In this document: in pieces, positions 1-6,456 of the stretch
Layout: each line of letters starts with the position of its first letter
Numbering within the stretch: the stretch's first letter is position 1
DNA from: an uncultured Ectothiorhodospiraceae bacterium
GTDB taxonomy: Bacteria; Pseudomonadota; Gammaproteobacteria; UBA9214
Length of the DNA: 10,858 bases
Direction of reading: 5' to 3'
Assembly: GCA_947258945.1 (NCBI GenBank)
Contig: CAMYKJ010000050.1
Coordinates: 1-10,858 of the forward strand
Translations under genes and position numbers: made by a program
The notes under the pieces: generated by a model
Databases searched by the model: none
What the model was told of the DNA's origin: nothing
What the model saw: the letters and a program-made list of their open reading frames with translations, nothing else

Positions 1-732
1 GATCAGCACCACCTGCTGGAGCATGGCGCGTCCCTCGACACGCTGGTGCAGGGTGGGAATGAGATCGGCCACGGCGATGTAGATAAAGCTGGAGGCGGCC
101 ACCGCCAGCACGTAAGGCAGGATGTGCTGGACATCCTGCAGGGCATACCAGGCCAGCACACCGCCGATGACCGTGGTCAGGCTGGAGAGGACGTTGTAGA
201 AGAATGCCCTGCCGCGCGTGAACCCGCTGTGCAGCAGGACGGCAAAATCACCGACCTCCTGCGGGATCTCGTGGGCCGCGACCGCGAGGCTGGTCACGAT
301 ACCGAGGTGCACGTCGGTAAGAAACGCGCCCGCGATGAGGATGCCGTCGAGGAAGTTGTGCAGACCGTCACCGATCAGGATCAGGGTACCGGTCGACTGC
401 GGGTGGTCGACCGGCTCACTGCCGTGCACCTCGCAGTGATCCTCGTGACAGTGGCGCCAGATCACCAGCTTTTCCAGCAGGAAAAAACCCAGCAGGCCGA
501 GCAACACGGCCAGCGGAATGACATGCACATCACTGTCGGCGGCCAGCTCCAGCGCGTGCGGCAACAGGCCAAGAAAGGCCGCGCCCAGCAGCGTGCCGGT
601 GGCAAAACTGATCAGGTGCGGCAGCAGTATGCCGCGCCGCGCCTCGCTCAGCACCAGGAACAGTGCCGCAGCCAGAACACTGAGCACACCACCCAGCAGG
701 CAAAACAGCACGATCCAGGTTAACAGGGACAT
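1..732 (-). CDS. ZIP-family divalent metal transporter, C-terminus cut by window edge
   Basis: The minus-strand frame from the ATG at 732-730 stays open for 244 codons to the window edge. It encodes a hydrophobic protein with the two signature helices of ZIP transporters: a HNFLDG motif at about residues 125-130 (helix IV) and HEIPQE at about 154-159 (helix V), whose His, Asn, Asp and Glu residues form the intramembrane metal site in this family. A loop rich in His and Cys lies between helices III and IV (about residues 94-103, with WRHCHEDHC), as is common in ZIP proteins. The expected role is import of zinc or a similar divalent cation across the inner membrane. Only the last few residues or final helix should be missing, since ZIP proteins of this type are about 250-270 aa. 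The start is supported by the hydrophobic first helix beginning immediately after it; no strong Shine-Dalgarno is seen. It lies 198 bp downstream of pgeF on the same strand, probably as its own unit. Metal specificity cannot be read from the sequence. Confidence 0.93.
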   Translation of the reverse strand, partial: MSLLTWIVLFCLLGGVLSVLAAALFLVLSEARRGILLPHLISFATGTLLGAAFLGLLPHALELAADSDVHVIPLAVLLGLLGFFLLEKLVIWRHCHEDHCEVHGSEPVDHPQSTGTLILIGDGLHNFLDGILIAGAFLTDVHLGIVTSLAVAAHEIPQEVGDFAVLLHSGFTRGRAFFYNVLSSLTTVIGGVLAWYALQDVQHILPYVLAVAASSFIYIAVADLIPTLHQRVEGRAMLQQVVLI

Positions 733-772
733 CAGATAATCATCTCTTAATGAATAATCAGAACTTCATGCA

Positions 773-893
773 GTAGCGCCTTGCAGGCGCAATATGTTTC
801 AGTTTTTAACCGCCGGTATCGCGCCTGGTCGCTCCCGGCATCCATGCCTCCCGCGACACTTGTACATCCCTGGACGTCGCAAGGCGCCCCTAC
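773..893. repeat. Palindromic intergenic element, nested hairpins
   Basis: This fills most of the gap between pgeF and the ZIP gene. Its outer ends are inverted: GTAGCGCCTTGC at 773-784 pairs with GCAAGGCGC plus TAC at 879-893, with a CCC bulge. Inside the left arm is a local hairpin, GCGCC-5 nt-GGCGC (776-790). At the centre is a symmetric nested palindrome at 828-857: GTCGC, TCCC, GGCAT, CC, ATGCC, TCCC, GCGAC. The arms pair perfectly around matching TCCC internal loops. I see no credible gene; the 65-codon ORF across it looks like an accident. It may be a REP/MITE-like repeat or a structured RNA at the end of the rluD-pgeF transcript. Copy number elsewhere is unknown. Confidence 0.6.
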
Positions 894-930
894 AGCATAG
901 CTGTCAACGGCGGGAATCATACGCATTGCC

Positions 931-1674
931 CTACCCGCCAGCCAGCCAGATCAACGAGGCCATCCGCCCCGTCACACCATCACGCCGGTAGGAGAAAAAA
1001 CGCGCCTCGTCTGTAAAGGTGCAGTCCTGCCCGCCATAGACTTCCACGACGCCGGCACCCGCCAGGCGCTGGCGGGCGAGTTGATACAGGTCCGCCCGCA
1101 GGCTGCCGTCCGGTCCCGGTGCGAATGCCGCCGCGGCCTGCGGATCATGCGCCACGAATGCAGCACGCACCTCCTCCCCCACGGCGAAGGCCTGCGGTCC
1201 GATGGCCGGGCCCAGCCAGGCGAGCAGGTCCGAACCGGTAGCGGGCAGTGCGGTGACGGCCGCCTCGACGACACCCGCGGCCAGACCGCGCCAGCCGGCA
1301 TGGATCGCGGCGACACAGCGGCCGTGCCGGTCGCTGAGCAGGACCGGCAGACAGTCTGCGGTCAGCACGACACACACCACATTCGCACGACGGCTCCAGC
1401 TGCCATCCGCTTCGACCCCGGGCTGTGCAGTTGCCGCATCGACGATCCGTGTCCCGTGCACCTGATGCAGCCAGACCGGCGCGGACGGCAGATCGAGCAT
1501 TGCCTGCAGGCGCTCGCGATTGGCATGCACCGCCGCCGGCTCGTCCTCCACGTGGACGGCGGGATTCATGCTGCGCCAGGGTCCGCGACTGACGCCACCG
1601 GTGCGGGTGGTGGTCACCGCGCGCACGGTCAGCGGCACGGGCCAGTCAGGCACGATCCAGTCGTCACGCGTCAT
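931..1674 (-). CDS. pgeF: Peptidoglycan editing factor PgeF (YfiH/LACC1 family)
   Basis: This 247-aa protein matches the YfiH/DUF152 family over its full length. Visible family landmarks are LHQVHGTRI at about 69-77, TADCLPVLL at about 105-113, HAGWRGLAAGVVE at about 125-137, and a C-terminal DEARFFSYRRDGVTGR segment at about 222-237. The catalytic metal ligands of the family are two His and one Cys, here best matched by H73, C108 and H125. In E. coli the homologue removes wrongly incorporated residues at the muropeptide precursor stage, and family members also show purine nucleoside phosphorylase/adenosine deaminase activity in vitro; it acts in the cytoplasm. The ATG overlaps the rluD stop by 4 bp (ATGA), so the two are translationally coupled, the same rluD-yfiH arrangement as in E. 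coli and Pseudomonas. Nothing is missing compared with the usual length of about 245 aa. Confidence 0.95.
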   Translation of the reverse strand: MTRDDWIVPDWPVPLTVRAVTTTRTGGVSRGPWRSMNPAVHVEDEPAAVHANRERLQAMLDLPSAPVWLHQVHGTRIVDAATAQPGVEADGSWSRRANVVCVVLTADCLPVLLSDRHGRCVAAIHAGWRGLAAGVVEAAVTALPATGSDLLAWLGPAIGPQAFAVGEEVRAAFVAHDPQAAAAFAPGPDGSLRADLYQLARQRLAGAGVVEVYGGQDCTFTDEARFFSYRRDGVTGRMASLIWLAGG

Positions 1675-2627
1675 GCGCCGTCCGCATCCGCTTGCAGGGT
1701 AGCGATCAGCCCCGCCATGTCATCCGGCACGGCTGCCTCCCAGCTGACCGGCTCACCGCCGGAAGGATGCCGCAACTCCAGCCGGACCGCATGCAGGGCC
1801 TGGCGCCTGAACGAGGTCAGCGCCGTCTTCAGCGCTGCACTTGCGCCGGCCGGCAGTCGCAACCGGCCGCCGTATACCGGGTCGCCCACGATCGGTGTCC
1901 GGTTATAGGCCATGTGCACGCGTATCTGGTGGGTACGACCGGTCTCGAGCGAGACCCGGAGCAGCGTGTGCGCCCGGTAGCGGGCCTGTACGCGGAAATG
2001 CGTGACCGCCTCCTTGCCGCCAGCGACCACCGCCATGCGCTTGCGGTCGACGGGATGACGCCCGAGCGGCGCATCGATGGTGCCCCCCGCGGTCAGCACG
2101 CTGTTGACCACGGCCAGGTATTCACGCCTGACGGTGCGGGCCTGCAAGGCATCGACCAGCTGTTTGTGCGCGGTCAGGCTGCGCGCCACCACCATCAGCC
2201 CGGTGGTGTTCTTGTCCAGCCGGTGCACGATACCGGCACGCGGGAGGGCGGCCAGCCCGGCGTCGTGATGCAACAGCGCATTCAGCAGGGTCCCGGAAGG
2301 GTTGCCCGCCGCCGGGTGCACCACCAGGCCGGCCGGCTTGTTGACGACCAGCAGGTCCGCATCCTCATGGACGATCTCCAGCTCGATCGGCTCGGCTGTA
2401 TCGACGGTCTGTTCGGCAATCTCGGCATCGATACGCACGCGCTCCCCGCCATGGACCGTCTCCCGGACACGGGCGATGCGCTCATCCACCGTGACCTGCC
2501 CGGCGCGAATCCATTGCTGCAGACGGCTGCGCGAATAGTCCTGCACCAGCGCGGCCAGCGCCTGGTCGAGGCGCCGGCCGCGCAGGGTAGCGGGGATTTC
2601 CAGTTCAAGCTGTACGGTATCCGGCAT
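1671..2627 (-). CDS. rluD: 23S rRNA pseudouridine synthase RluD
   Basis: This 318-aa protein belongs to the RsuA/RluA pseudouridine synthases. An N-terminal S4 RNA-binding domain covers about residues 17-68 (RRLDQALAALV...SRSRLQQWIRAG...VTVDE). The catalytic domain follows, with VVNKPAGLVVHP at about 94-105 and the active-site motif GIVHRLDKNTTGLMVVA at about 132-148, where D138 is the catalytic aspartate. LETGRTHQIRVHM at about 227-239 is the other conserved family block. RluD makes the pseudouridines in helix 69 of 23S rRNA (1911, 1915, 1917 in E. coli numbering), needed for normal ribosome assembly. Length and domain order agree with E. coli RluD (326 aa), and the genomic position, divergent from bamD and upstream of pgeF, favours RluD over RluA or RluC. 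The ATG at 2627 is used because the S4 domain begins soon after; its Shine-Dalgarno is weak. The gene shares a 60-bp upstream region with bamD. Confidence 0.95.
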   Translation of the reverse strand: MPDTVQLELEIPATLRGRRLDQALAALVQDYSRSRLQQWIRAGQVTVDERIARVRETVHGGERVRIDAEIAEQTVDTAEPIELEIVHEDADLLVVNKPAGLVVHPAAGNPSGTLLNALLHHDAGLAALPRAGIVHRLDKNTTGLMVVARSLTAHKQLVDALQARTVRREYLAVVNSVLTAGGTIDAPLGRHPVDRKRMAVVAGGKEAVTHFRVQARYRAHTLLRVSLETGRTHQIRVHMAYNRTPIVGDPVYGGRLRLPAGASAALKTALTSFRRQALHAVRLELRHPSGGEPVSWEAAVPDDMAGLIATLQADADGA

Positions 2628-2687
2628 GACAGGGGTGAGATTGGGGTATACTTTGCGGGTTTAATCAATTGTTATCATATTAGACCC
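2628..2687. promoter_or_regulatory. Divergent rluD/bamD control region
   Basis: These 60 bp separate the start codons of rluD (minus) and bamD (plus) and must hold the proximal control signals of both, unless promoters lie inside the genes. The stretch is markedly AT-richer than its surroundings. Possible -10 hexamers on the plus strand are TATACT at 2647-2652 and TATCAT at 2673-2678. Neither has a good -35 at 16-18 bp, so no promoter is firmly assigned. The bamD start at 2688 lacks a recognisable Shine-Dalgarno (TTAGACCC precedes it). Promoter placement is inference. Confidence 0.35.
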
Positions 2688-3503
2688 ATGCGCCTGCCGA
2701 GTATATTGATATTAACTGCGTCCCTGTTCCTGTCGGGGTGTTCCTGGCTGCCGGAACAGGTGGACAATACCAAGGACTGGTCGGCAAACAAGCTGTATTC
2801 CGAAGCCAGGCAGCAGCTCAACGACAAGAACTACGAGAAGGCAATCGAGTATTTCGAGAAACTCGAGGCGCGCTACCCGTTCGGGCGCTACGCACAGCAG
2901 GCACAGCTGGAAATCGCCTATGCCTACTACAAGTACGATGAACCGGATCTGGCGATCGCCGCGGCCGAACGCTTTATCAAAATCTACCCGCGCCACCCCA
3001 ATATTGACTATGCGTGGTATCTGAAGGGCCTGACGAACTACAACCGCGGCAAGAGCATCGTCTCACGCTACCTGCCGCAGAACCAGGCAGAGCGGGACAC
3101 CTTCAACATGCAGGCGGCCTACGATGATTTCGAACAGCTCATGCAGCGCTATCCCGACAGTATTTATGCACAGGACTCGGCCCAGCGGATGATCTACCTG
3201 CGCAACAACATGGCCGAATACGAGTTGCACGTGGCCGACTACTACATGCGCAGACAGGCCTATGTCGCGGCCGCCAACCGCGGCAAGCACGTGGTCGAAC
3301 ATTTCCAGCGGACGCCATCCGTACCCGGCGCGCTGGCCATCATGGTGCGTGCCTACCGGAAACTCGACGCCGATGACCTGGCCGAGGACGCCCTGCGCGT
3401 GCTTCGGCTGAACTATCCCGACAATCCGGAAGCCGCGCGACTCACCGCCGACGCAACTTATACGGGTGACGATGATGAACCGGCGTTCTGGAAGTTCTGG
3501 TAA
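2688..3503 (+). CDS. bamD: Outer membrane assembly lipoprotein BamD
   Basis: This 271-aa lipoprotein starts at the ATG at 2688; the open frame extends upstream, but only this start gives a proper signal peptide. Residues 1-17 are a lipoprotein signal ending in the lipobox LSGC, so C18 would be lipidated. The mature part begins with a short linker and then TPR-like helical repeats: the first includes ANKLYSEARQQLNDKNYEKAIEYFEKLEARYPF, followed by further hairpins with the recurrent spacing Y-A-x-A and RYP/IYP at helix ends. A late RVLRLNYPDNPE repeat and a WKFW tail close the protein. BamD (YfiO/ComL) is the essential lipoprotein partner of BamA that inserts beta-barrel proteins into the outer membrane, on the periplasmic face. 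Length is typical (about 245-270 aa for most BamD). It is divergent from rluD, as in E. coli and Pseudomonas, and its final 46 bp overlap nadE on the opposite strand. Confidence 0.95.
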   Translation: MRLPSILILTASLFLSGCSWLPEQVDNTKDWSANKLYSEARQQLNDKNYEKAIEYFEKLEARYPFGRYAQQAQLEIAYAYYKYDEPDLAIAAAERFIKIYPRHPNIDYAWYLKGLTNYNRGKSIVSRYLPQNQAERDTFNMQAAYDDFEQLMQRYPDSIYAQDSAQRMIYLRNNMAEYELHVADYYMRRQAYVAAANRGKHVVEHFQRTPSVPGALAIMVRAYRKLDADDLAEDALRVLRLNYPDNPEAARLTADATYTGDDDEPAFWKFW

Positions 3504-5125
3504 CCGCTGGTGATCGGATAGCGGCGATCGCGCCCGAAGGCACGCTGCGTGATGCGTACGCCCGGCGGCGCCTGGCGACGCTTGTATTCGTTCCGGTCAA
3601 CCAGCTCTGCCACCCGCCTCACGACCGCGATGTCGAAACCCGCTGCCACGATCTCCTCGACGGACTGGTCATGCTCGATGTAGCGCTCCAGTACCGGATC
3701 GAGTATCTCGTAGGGCGGCAGGCTGTCGGCATCGACCTGGTCCGGCGCCAGTTCGGCCGATGGCGGCCGATCGATGACCCGCTGCGGAATGACCCGGCCA
3801 AGACTGTTGCGATACTCCGACAGTCGATATACCAGTAACTTCGGCACATCCTTGATGGGCGCATAACCCCCGGCCATGTCGCCGTACAGGGTGGCATAGC
3901 CGACTGACACCTCGCTCTTGTTGCCCGTGGTCAACAGGATCCTGCCCTGCTTGTTGGACAATGCCATCAGGATAATGCCCCGGCAGCGCGCCTGGATATT
4001 TTCCTCGGTCGCATCCGGCTCGGTGCCGCGAAAGATTTCCTCCAGCACCCCGAGGAAACTGCTGAACGGGCCCTCGATCGGGATCACATGGTAGTCGACG
4101 CCCAGCAGTTCGGCTTCGGCACGCGCATCCTCGCTGCTCATGTCCGCGGTATAGCGCGACGGCATCATCACAACCGACACGCGCTCCGCGCCAATGGCAT
4201 CCACGGCGATAGCCAGTGTCAGGGCGGAATCGATGCCGCCGGACAGGCCAAGCACCGCGCCCCCGAAACCGTTTTTGTTGACGTAGTCACGCACCCCGAG
4301 TACCAGGGCGCCGTATACCGCCGCCGCCTCCGACAACACCGGCGCGCAATCGGCCGGCACGGGAAGCAGGCGGTCGCCGCAACGGAAATCGACCGGGTAC
4401 AGGCCCTCGACACAGGCCGGTGCATGCTGTGTCACCGCGCCGTCCGGGCCGACCACGAAGGAGCCGCCGTCAAACACCAGCTCATCCTGCCCGCCCACCA
4501 GGTTGACGTACACAATCGGCAGGTTGCTGTTGCGCGCGCGCTGCGCCAGCATCTGCTCGCGTTCGTCGCGCTTGCCGGTATGGAAGGGTGAGGCATTGAT
4601 GTTGATGAGGACGGCAGCACCGGCTTCCGCTGCCTGGCAGGCCGGTCCATGCACCCAGATATCCTCGCAGATGGTGATACCCAGCGGGACATCACGAACC
4701 GGCACGATGCAGGGCGCATCACCCGCTGCAAAATAGCGCTTCTCGTCGAACACGCCGTAATTGGGCAGGTGCTGCTTGCGGTACAGGCCGGCGACCCCGC
4801 CATCCCGAATGACGCCGGCCACGTTGTACAGCAGATTGTCTTGCTGCTGCGGATAACCGAGCACCGCGGTGATACCCGCAATCCCGGCGCACAGACGCGC
4901 CACGGCCGCCTCGACCTGCCCGATAAAATGCGGCCGCAACAACAGGTCTTCGGGCGGATACCCCGTCAGGGCCAGCTCCGGGAATATGATGACATCGGCA
5001 GCCAGTTGATCACGCGCCTCATCACAGGCCGCAAGGATCTTCGTGGCATTGGCCTCGATGGCTCCGACCAAGAAGTCCTGCTGGGCCATGACGATGCGCA
5101 GGGCGCTGTTGTTGTTTTTTGGCAT
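3458..5125 (-). CDS. nadE: Glutamine-dependent NAD+ synthetase
   Basis: This 555-aa two-domain enzyme makes NAD+ from deamido-NAD+, ATP and glutamine-derived ammonia in the cytoplasm. The N-terminal nitrilase-type glutaminase domain (about residues 8-260) shows the Glu-Lys-Cys triad: E50 in FPELALTGYP, K117 in YRKQHLPNYGVFDE, and C153 in ICEDIWVHG. The C-terminal synthetase domain (about 270-540) carries the ATP pyrophosphatase P-loop LSGGIDSALTL at 294-304, the TTGNKSEVSVGYATLYGDMAGG block at about 399-420, and a typical RRQAPPGVRIT-x-FGRDRRYPIT end. This is the glutamine-using form; E. coli NadE is ammonia-dependent and lacks the first domain. The start at 5125 gives a short polar leader before the first nitrilase strand (ALRIVMAQQ); no clear Shine-Dalgarno is visible. 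After the conserved end (RYPITSGY) about 15 extra residues, rich in Ser, lie inside the 46-bp antisense overlap with bamD, so the C-terminus looks extended. Confidence 0.95.
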   Translation of the reverse strand: MPKNNNSALRIVMAQQDFLVGAIEANATKILAACDEARDQLAADVIIFPELALTGYPPEDLLLRPHFIGQVEAAVARLCAGIAGITAVLGYPQQQDNLLYNVAGVIRDGGVAGLYRKQHLPNYGVFDEKRYFAAGDAPCIVPVRDVPLGITICEDIWVHGPACQAAEAGAAVLININASPFHTGKRDEREQMLAQRARNSNLPIVYVNLVGGQDELVFDGGSFVVGPDGAVTQHAPACVEGLYPVDFRCGDRLLPVPADCAPVLSEAAAVYGALVLGVRDYVNKNGFGGAVLGLSGGIDSALTLAIAVDAIGAERVSVVMMPSRYTADMSSEDARAEAELLGVDYHVIPIEGPFSSFLGVLEEIFRGTEPDATEENIQARCRGIILMALSNKQGRILLTTGNKSEVSVGYATLYGDMAGGYAPIKDVPKLLVYRLSEYRNSLGRVIPQRVIDRPPSAELAPDQVDADSLPPYEILDPVLERYIEHDQSVEEIVAAGFDIAVVRRVAELVDRNEYKRRQAPPGVRITQRAFGRDRRYPITSGYQNFQNAGSSSSPV

Positions 5126-5133
5126 GGTTCAAT

Positions 5134-5156
5134 AATGCCGGGATATGCCGGGCATT
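5134..5156. repeat. Short repeat just upstream of nadE
   Basis: ATGCCGGG occurs twice in direct orientation (5135-5142 and 5145-5152, period 10). The ends AATGCC (5134-5139) and GGCATT (5151-5156) also form an inverted pair. It begins 9 bp from the nadE start codon, so it would lie in the leader or promoter of nadE. The 10-bp period is about one helical turn, which suits a protein site, but a leader hairpin is equally possible. No known NAD-related operator is recognised. Confidence 0.4.
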
Positions 5157-5251
5157 AAAACAACAATCTCGCGTACGACTACATGGATGCAGGAGGTAGA
5201 GTCACGCATGGAGAAGTTACCGAACGCCGCCGGGGTGCCAAGAAAAATACA

Positions 5252-5278
5252 CCACAGAGATCACAGAGGACACAGAGA
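5252..5278 (+). repeat. Left 27-bp arm of composite element
   Basis: This arm begins CCACAGAGATCACAGAG and contains three CACAGAG units spaced 9 bp apart (5253, 5262, 5271). It pairs with 5497-5523, with a single mismatch at the G of the second spacer (AGG against AGA). Confidence 0.85.
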
Positions 5279-5294
5279 ATACAAAAAGCACGTC

Positions 5295-5336
5295 ATTCCC
5301 GCCCCCGCCTTCGCGGGGACAGGCTACGGCGGGAAT
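5295..5336. repeat. Left ATTCCCGC/GCGGGAAT palindrome with inner hairpin
   Basis: ATTCCCGC at 5295-5302 pairs with GCGGGAAT at 5329-5336. Between them is an independent hairpin, CCCCGC-CTTC-GCGGGG (5303-5318). The flanks GTC and CCAG mirror those of the right-hand unit at 5444-5463, so the two units face each other. The longer spacing suggests an inserted or rearranged version of the compact right-hand unit. Confidence 0.7.
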
Positions 5337-5443
5337 CCAGCCTGGAAATTACATTTGCAATAAATACTGATAAATCTGTGGCTTCAGTGCACGGTTCAAT
5401 CGTAAGCAACAAATGGAGTGTGCGATTGTATTTTTACCGCTGG

Positions 5444-5463
5444 ATTCCCGCCTGCGCGGGAAT
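5444..5463. repeat. dRS3-like 20-bp palindrome
   Basis: ATTCCCGC at 5444-5451 and GCGGGAAT at 5456-5463 are perfect inverted 8-mers around CTGC. The unit fits ATTCCC-N8-GGGAAT, the pattern described for the neisserial dRS3 repeat, which is a target of filamentous-phage-type integration there. Similar units occur between genes in other proteobacteria. It is flanked by CTGG and GAC. As RNA it would form a stable hairpin; no U-tract follows on either strand, so a terminator role is doubtful. Confidence 0.7.
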
Positions 5464-5496
5464 GACAGTAATATTCTAGTATCGAGTATTCGTTTT

Positions 5497-5523
5497 TCTC
5501 TGTGTTCTCTGTGATCTCTGTGG
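5497..5523 (-). repeat. Right 27-bp arm of composite element
   Basis: Reverse-complemented, this matches 26 of the 27 bases of 5252-5278. The lower divergence here than in the outer arms (5226-5244 against 5541-5559) suggests that the 27-bp arm is the functionally or recently conserved end of the element. Confidence 0.85.
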
Positions 5524-5579
5524 CGGCAGTTTTTTTGGTCTTCTTTGCGCCTTGGCGGCTTTGCGCGAGAGTTCTTATA

Positions 5580-6456
5580 TTAACCGGACATTGCCGCCTT
5601 CATGCCCTTGCCGATGTCCGCCGGTGAGCGCACCACCTTGACGCCGGCCGCCTCCAGCGCGGCGATCTTGGCCGCGGCGGTGCCCTGGCTGCCGCTGATG
5701 ATGGCGCCGGCGTGCCCCATGCGCTTGCCGGGCGGCGCCGTGACGCCGGCGATATAGGACACCACCGGCTTGCTGACATGGCTGCTGATATAGTCGGCCG
5801 CCTGTTCCTCGTCGCTGCCACCGATCTCCCCGATCATGACGATACCTACCCTCGGTGCCGTCATCGGCCTCAAACAATTTCAGGCAGTCGATGAAACCCA
5901 TGCCGCGGATCGGATCCCCGCCAATGCCGATACAGGTGCTCTGCCCGTATCCCTCGCGGCTGGTCTGAAACACGGCCTCGTAAGTCAGCGTCCCGGACCG
6001 CGATACGATGCCGATACTGCCGGGTGTATGCATGGCACCGGGCATGATGCCGATCTTGCAGGCACCGGGTGTGATGATGCCCGGACAGTTCGGTCCGACC
6101 AGCACGGTTTCCGTCTCGCGCAGCACGGCCTTGACCTGCAGCATGTCAAGCACCGGGATACCCTCGGTGATGCACACAATCAGCCCGATGCCGGCGGCGG
6201 CGGCCTCGAGGATCGCATCGGCGGCAAACGGGGGCGGCACGTAGATCATGGTGGCATCAGCGCCGGTGGCGAGCACGGCCTCGCGCACGGTGTTGAACAC
6301 CGGCAGCCCGAGGTGGGCCTGGCCTCCCTTGCCGGGCGTGACGCCGCCGACCAGCTGCGTGCCGTATTCCAGCGCCTGCTGTGAATGGAACGTCCCCTGC
6401 GAACCGGTGAATCCCTGGCAGATCACACGCGTGTCACTGTTGACGAGCACGCTCAT
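5580..6456 (-). pseudogene. sucD: Succinyl-CoA synthetase alpha subunit, frameshifted by a 4-bp duplication
   Basis: SucD with SucC interconverts succinyl-CoA and succinate with formation of ATP or GTP in the TCA cycle. The first 203 codons read as normal SucD: a Rossmann-type CoA-binding domain with [12 protein letters not shown] (about 14-25) and GGVTPGKGG (about 37-45), then [12 protein letters not shown] (about 120-131) and SRSGTLTYE (about 152-160). Just after FEADDGTEG the frame breaks, and the other frame continues directly with [18 protein letters not shown] to the stop at 5580. That second part includes the phospho-histidine motif RMGHAGAI (H247 of the repaired protein) and the KGMKAAMSG tail. 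The break is a tandem TACC duplication at 5843-5850 (plus strand). Removing one copy restores a 290-aa protein, against 289 in E. coli. Without repair, translation runs about 90 codons out of frame to 5575. The ATG overlaps the sucC stop by 4 bp. This is either a real mutation or a sequence error. Confidence 0.9.

Larger units (their letters stand above)
5226..5559. repeat. Composite inverted-repeat (MITE/REP-like) intergenic element
   Basis: The gap between nadE and sucD (5126-5579) is almost filled by a non-coding element with nested inverted repeats. The main arms are 5252-5278 and 5497-5523, 27 bp, identical in 26 positions when one is reverse-complemented. Each arm is built of CACAGAG at a 9-bp period, three times on the left. 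Farther out, 5226-5244 and 5541-5559 are inverted copies with about 15 of 19 matches (GCCGCC...AAGAA). Between the main arms lie two shorter palindromic units in opposite orientation, at 5292-5340 and 5441-5467. The core of about 100 bp (5341-5440) is AT-rich with no recognised gene, and two short ORFs that cross it are not credible. No transposase is present, so if mobile it would move in trans. From memory, similar CACAGAG plus CGCAAAG repeats are common between genes of environmental proteobacteria; I could not verify this. Confidence 0.75.

Noticed and set aside
46..723. Long plus-strand open frame of 225 codons opposite the ZIP gene
   Set aside because: Its product is Gln/Arg/His-rich low-complexity sequence with no family signature, while the minus strand encodes clear ZIP motifs; it is an antisense shadow.
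1692..2687. Upstream extension of the bamD frame to 1692
   Set aside because: It reads antisense through rluD and gives no signal peptide; the lipobox start at 2688 is clearly the real one.
5252..5278. CRISPR-like array from the CACAGAG repeats
   Set aside because: Units are 7 bp at 9-bp spacing with no room for spacers and no cas genes; they form part of an inverted-repeat arm.
5145..5479. Two short plus-strand ORFs across the nadE-sucD gap
   Set aside because: They translate the inverted repeats themselves and have no protein-like character.
5500..5580. T-rich stretch after sucD as an intrinsic terminator
   Set aside because: On the sucD (minus) strand it is A-rich, and no hairpin followed by a U-tract is found in the right orientation.
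5843..5850. Programmed ribosomal frameshifting in sucD
   Set aside because: There is no slippery heptamer, and the extra bases are a plain tandem duplication; SucD is not known to use recoding.
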